A stretch of DNA of 7,810 nt, from NCBI GenBank assembly GCA_021784265.1, contig JAJXTA010000107.1, forward strand, positions 1 to 7,810. The letters run 5' to 3'. Shown piece after piece: positions 6,383 through 7,810 of the stretch. A program made the position numbers and the translations under genes. The first letter of the stretch is position 1, and each line of letters starts with the position of its first letter. Source of the stretch: a bacterium (GTDB lineage: Bacteria; Verrucomicrobiota; Verrucomicrobiia; Limisphaerales; J093). A model generated the notes under the pieces. It saw only the letters and a list, made by a program, of their open reading frames with translations, ran no database searches and was not told the DNA's origin.

Positions 6383-6856
6383 TTAAAACGGCACATCGTC
6401 TTCTTCGCCAGCGGCGCCCGGGGCGTCGGCGGCAGGCGCGGGCGTGGGGGCGTGGGCGTGGGGCGCCGGTGTGGCGGCGCGCGCCGAGCCGGTCTCCGGC
6501 GGGGCGGCCCCTTCGCTGGCACGCCCGGCGCCAAGGAACTGCACGTTTTCGGCGACGACGGTCAGTTTGCTGCGTTTCTGGTTGGTTTGCTTGTCTTCCC
6601 AAGAGTCCAAGCGCAGTCGGCCGTCGATCAAGACGGGGCTGCCCTTGCGCAGGTATTGCCCGACGTTCTCGGCGGTGCGCCCGAAGACGTCGATATCAAC
6701 AAAGGTGGTCTCCTCCTTTTTCTCGCCGGTTTCGGAGGTCCAGGCGCGGTTGACGGCCAGACCCAGTTTGGCGATGGCCATCCCCTTAGGGGTGAACCGC
6801 AACTCCGGGTCGCGGGTCAGGTTGCCCAGCAGAATGACTTTGTTGAAATTGGCCAT
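6383..6856 (-). CDS. ssb: Single-stranded DNA-binding protein
   Basis: SSB coats single-stranded DNA during replication, repair and recombination and recruits partner proteins through its C-terminal tip. Of 157 residues, 1-108 form the OB fold, beginning MANFNKVILLGNLTRDPELRF and continuing with FVDIDVFGRTAENVGQYLRKGSPVLIDGRL (52-81), a textbook SSB core with the aromatic W39, F52 and W86 positions suited to base stacking. Residues 109-149 are a disordered Ala/Pro/His-rich linker. The tip EEDDVPF (151-157) is the acidic partner-binding peptide, with Val where many species have Ile. The ATG at 6856 is 5 nt after the rpsF stop, so translation is probably coupled; the intervening bases are C-rich and no ribosome site is visible. 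The linker-coding DNA contains a G-quadruplex motif on the template strand. Length and order fit the rpsF-ssb arrangement of many bacteria. Confidence 0.97.
   Translation of the reverse strand: MANFNKVILLGNLTRDPELRFTPKGMAIAKLGLAVNRAWTSETGEKKEETTFVDIDVFGRTAENVGQYLRKGSPVLIDGRLRLDSWEDKQTNQKRSKLTVVAENVQFLGAGRASEGAAPPETGSARAATPAPHAHAPTPAPAADAPGAAGEEDDVPF
6440..6463 (+). other. Canonical G-quadruplex motif within ssb (linker codons)
   Basis: The plus strand carries G3 (6440-6442), G5 (6446-6450), G3 (6454-6456) and G4 (6460-6463), each separated by the same three bases CGT. Such short, equal loops favour a very stable quadruplex. It is also an imperfect tandem repeat of a GCGTGG unit. On the coding strand it specifies part of the Pro/Ala/His linker of SSB. 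The G-rich strand is the transcription template. Confidence 0.6.
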
Positions 6857-6861
6857 AGGGG

Positions 6862-7173
6862 TCAGGCCGGGGCGGCGGCTTTGGGCGGCGGGGCCACGGT
6901 GAAGAGCAGCCGCAACACCTCCGGGTTGAGGGCGAAGCGGGCGCGCAGCGGAGCAATGGCCTCCGGTTGCCCCTGGAAGATCACATTGACATAAAACCCG
7001 GCGGTCCGGCGCTTGTCCCGCACCCGGGCGAAGGAGCGCTTCTCCATTTTTTGGACGGTCTCGATGGCGCCGCCCGCGGCCGTGATCTCGGCGGAGATCT
7101 TATCGATCAACTCCTTCACGCCCTCGTCTTTGCCGGAGGTGTTCAGGATAAACAAACCTTCGTAACGTTTCAC
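6862..7173 (-). CDS. rpsF: 30S ribosomal protein bS6
   Basis: bS6 sits on the platform of the small subunit and assembles as a partner of bS18. The 103 residues match the family from end to end: MKRYEGLFIL (1-10), a helix at about 15-33, MEKRSFARVRDKRRTAGFYVNVIFQ (43-67), and NPEVLRLLFT (83-92), followed by a short Pro/Ala/Lys tail. No key region is missing. It starts with GTG (7173-7171), which touches the pth stop codon with no spacer. A strong AAAGGA lies 7 nt upstream inside pth, which decides the start. In many bacteria rpsR lies in the same operon and the bS6-bS18 pair can control it; rpsR is not in this window, so that control cannot be assumed here. ssb follows after 5 nt. Confidence 0.96.
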   Translation of the reverse strand: MKRYEGLFILNTSGKDEGVKELIDKISAEITAAGGAIETVQKMEKRSFARVRDKRRTAGFYVNVIFQGQPEAIAPLRARFALNPEVLRLLFTVAPPPKAAAPA

Positions 7174-7779
7174 TCAATTGTCCTTTGGTTCCAAGGCTGT
7201 CACCAGCCCGTTAAATCGGTTCATGGCCATGTCCAGGCCGATGCTGACCCAGCAGCTTACCTGCTCGGCCGCCCGCGCCAATACTTTTTCCAACAGCGCC
7301 GCTTCGTCGGCGGTGAACCGGCCCAAGACATGGCCGGTGAGCCGGCGCCCGTTCTGGGCCTGGCGTCCGATGCCCAACCGCAGCCGGGCGTAGCCCCGCC
7401 CGCCCAGGTGCTGCTCGAGCGACTCCAGTCCATGGTGGCCGCCGCTGCTGCCCCCGGGCCGCAAGCGCAGCTCGCCCAAGGGCAGGTCGGCGTCGTCCAC
7501 GACAACCAGCAACCGCGATAACGGCAACCGGTAATACGCGATCACCGCCGCCACCGCCACGCCGCTGGCGTTCATGTAAGTCTGCGGCAGACAGAGCAGA
7601 CACCGGTGGCCGTCGTATTCCGCCTGCGCCACGCGGGCGGTGAACTTCGCCTCGTCACGCCACTCCGCGCGCCAGCGCTCTGCCAGGAGTCGCGCCAGCA
7701 AGAACCCGGCATTGTGCCGCGTGCGGCTGTACTCGGCCCCGGGGTTGCCCAAACCCACGATGAGGTGGAGAGTCTCCAT
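7174..7779 (-). CDS. pth: Peptidyl-tRNA hydrolase
   Basis: Pth cleaves the ester bond of peptidyl-tRNAs that drop off the ribosome, recycling tRNA in the cytoplasm. The 201 residues are near the family's usual size and cover it completely. LIVGLGNPGAEYSRTRHNAGF (6-26) carries N12 and the catalytic base H22, equivalent to N10 and H20 of the E. coli enzyme. PQTYMNASG (65-73) carries N70, and VVVDDADLPLGELRLRPGGSSGGHHGLES (92-120) carries D95 and the GGxxGHxG-type substrate loop. GRFTADEA and a C-terminal helix complete the fold. The ATG at 7779 gives the standard METLHLIVGLGNPG start; no ribosome site is visible in the 31 GC-rich bases left before the window edge. It is the first visible gene of the run and its stop abuts the rpsF start. 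The next upstream gene, often the bL25/Ctc gene, is not visible. Confidence 0.97.
   Translation of the reverse strand: METLHLIVGLGNPGAEYSRTRHNAGFLLARLLAERWRAEWRDEAKFTARVAQAEYDGHRCLLCLPQTYMNASGVAVAAVIAYYRLPLSRLLVVVDDADLPLGELRLRPGGSSGGHHGLESLEQHLGGRGYARLRLGIGRQAQNGRRLTGHVLGRFTADEAALLEKVLARAAEQVSCWVSIGLDMAMNRFNGLVTALEPKDN
7181..7186 (-). promoter_or_regulatory. Shine-Dalgarno site for rpsF (AAAGGA) inside the pth 3' end
   Basis: AAAGGA on the minus strand lies 7 nt before the GTG start of rpsF, within the last codons of pth. It is the only strong Shine-Dalgarno match at a start codon in the window, which makes the GTG start and coupled translation with pth convincing. Confidence 0.75.
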
Positions 7780-7810
7780 GCCAGGGCCGCGGGCCGCAGC
7801 CCCGCCGCGG

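Noticed and set aside
6333..6602. N-terminal extension of bL9 upstream of 6332
   Set aside because: The frame is open, but it overlaps ssb and reads as Arg/Pro-rich noise. The bL9 family begins at MAKSEVIL.
1..7810. CRISPR array, insertion sequence, prophage, defence system or attachment site
   Set aside because: No regularly spaced repeats, transposase, integrase, terminal inverted repeats or defence domains are visible. All genes but the edge oxidoreductase are housekeeping.

Overview
The window is a GC-rich piece of a diderm (Gram-negative type) bacterial chromosome, shown by BamA and an OmpH/Skp-type periplasmic chaperone. The FAD-dependent oxidoreductase family at the left edge, the protein sequences and the gene order suggest the Verrucomicrobiota (Pedosphaera/Limisphaera-like). 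That placement is an inference from family resemblance and was not tested by a search.

Layout: one truncated plus-strand gene occupies about 1-758 (C-terminal part of an FAD-dependent oxidoreductase). Everything else is a compact run of seven genes on the minus strand. Read in transcription order from the right edge they are pth (peptidyl-tRNA hydrolase), rpsF (bS6), ssb, rplI (bL9), dnaB (replicative helicase), bamA (outer-membrane protein assembly) and ompH/skp (periplasmic chaperone). The oxidoreductase and ompH converge with only 10 bp between their stop codons. Junctions in the run are 0 bp (pth/rpsF), 5 bp (rpsF/ssb), 50 bp (ssb/rplI), 229 bp (rplI/dnaB), an overlap of up to 50 bp (dnaB/bamA) and 30 bp (bamA/ompH).

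Functionally the run joins two modules. One is the widespread translation/replication cluster pth-rpsF-ssb-rplI-dnaB. The other is the outer-membrane biogenesis pair bamA-ompH, in which BamA folds beta-barrel proteins that the Skp-like chaperone delivers. The dnaB/bamA overlap suggests the two modules are transcribed together. Two usual neighbours are missing: rpsR (bS18), normally between ssb and rplI, and lpxD, often next after ompH.

The gene content is ordinary housekeeping and I do not see a new defence, mobile or biosynthetic system. Points worth checking are two canonical G-quadruplex motifs on the plus (template) strand around the 3' end of ssb, one of them in the spacer where rpsR would be expected; C-rich rather than Shine-Dalgarno-like sequence just before several start codons; a roughly 29-residue insertion in the N-terminal domain of DnaB; a 60-residue Ala/Pro/Lys-rich tail on bL9; and a non-ATG bamA start around the dnaB stop codon.
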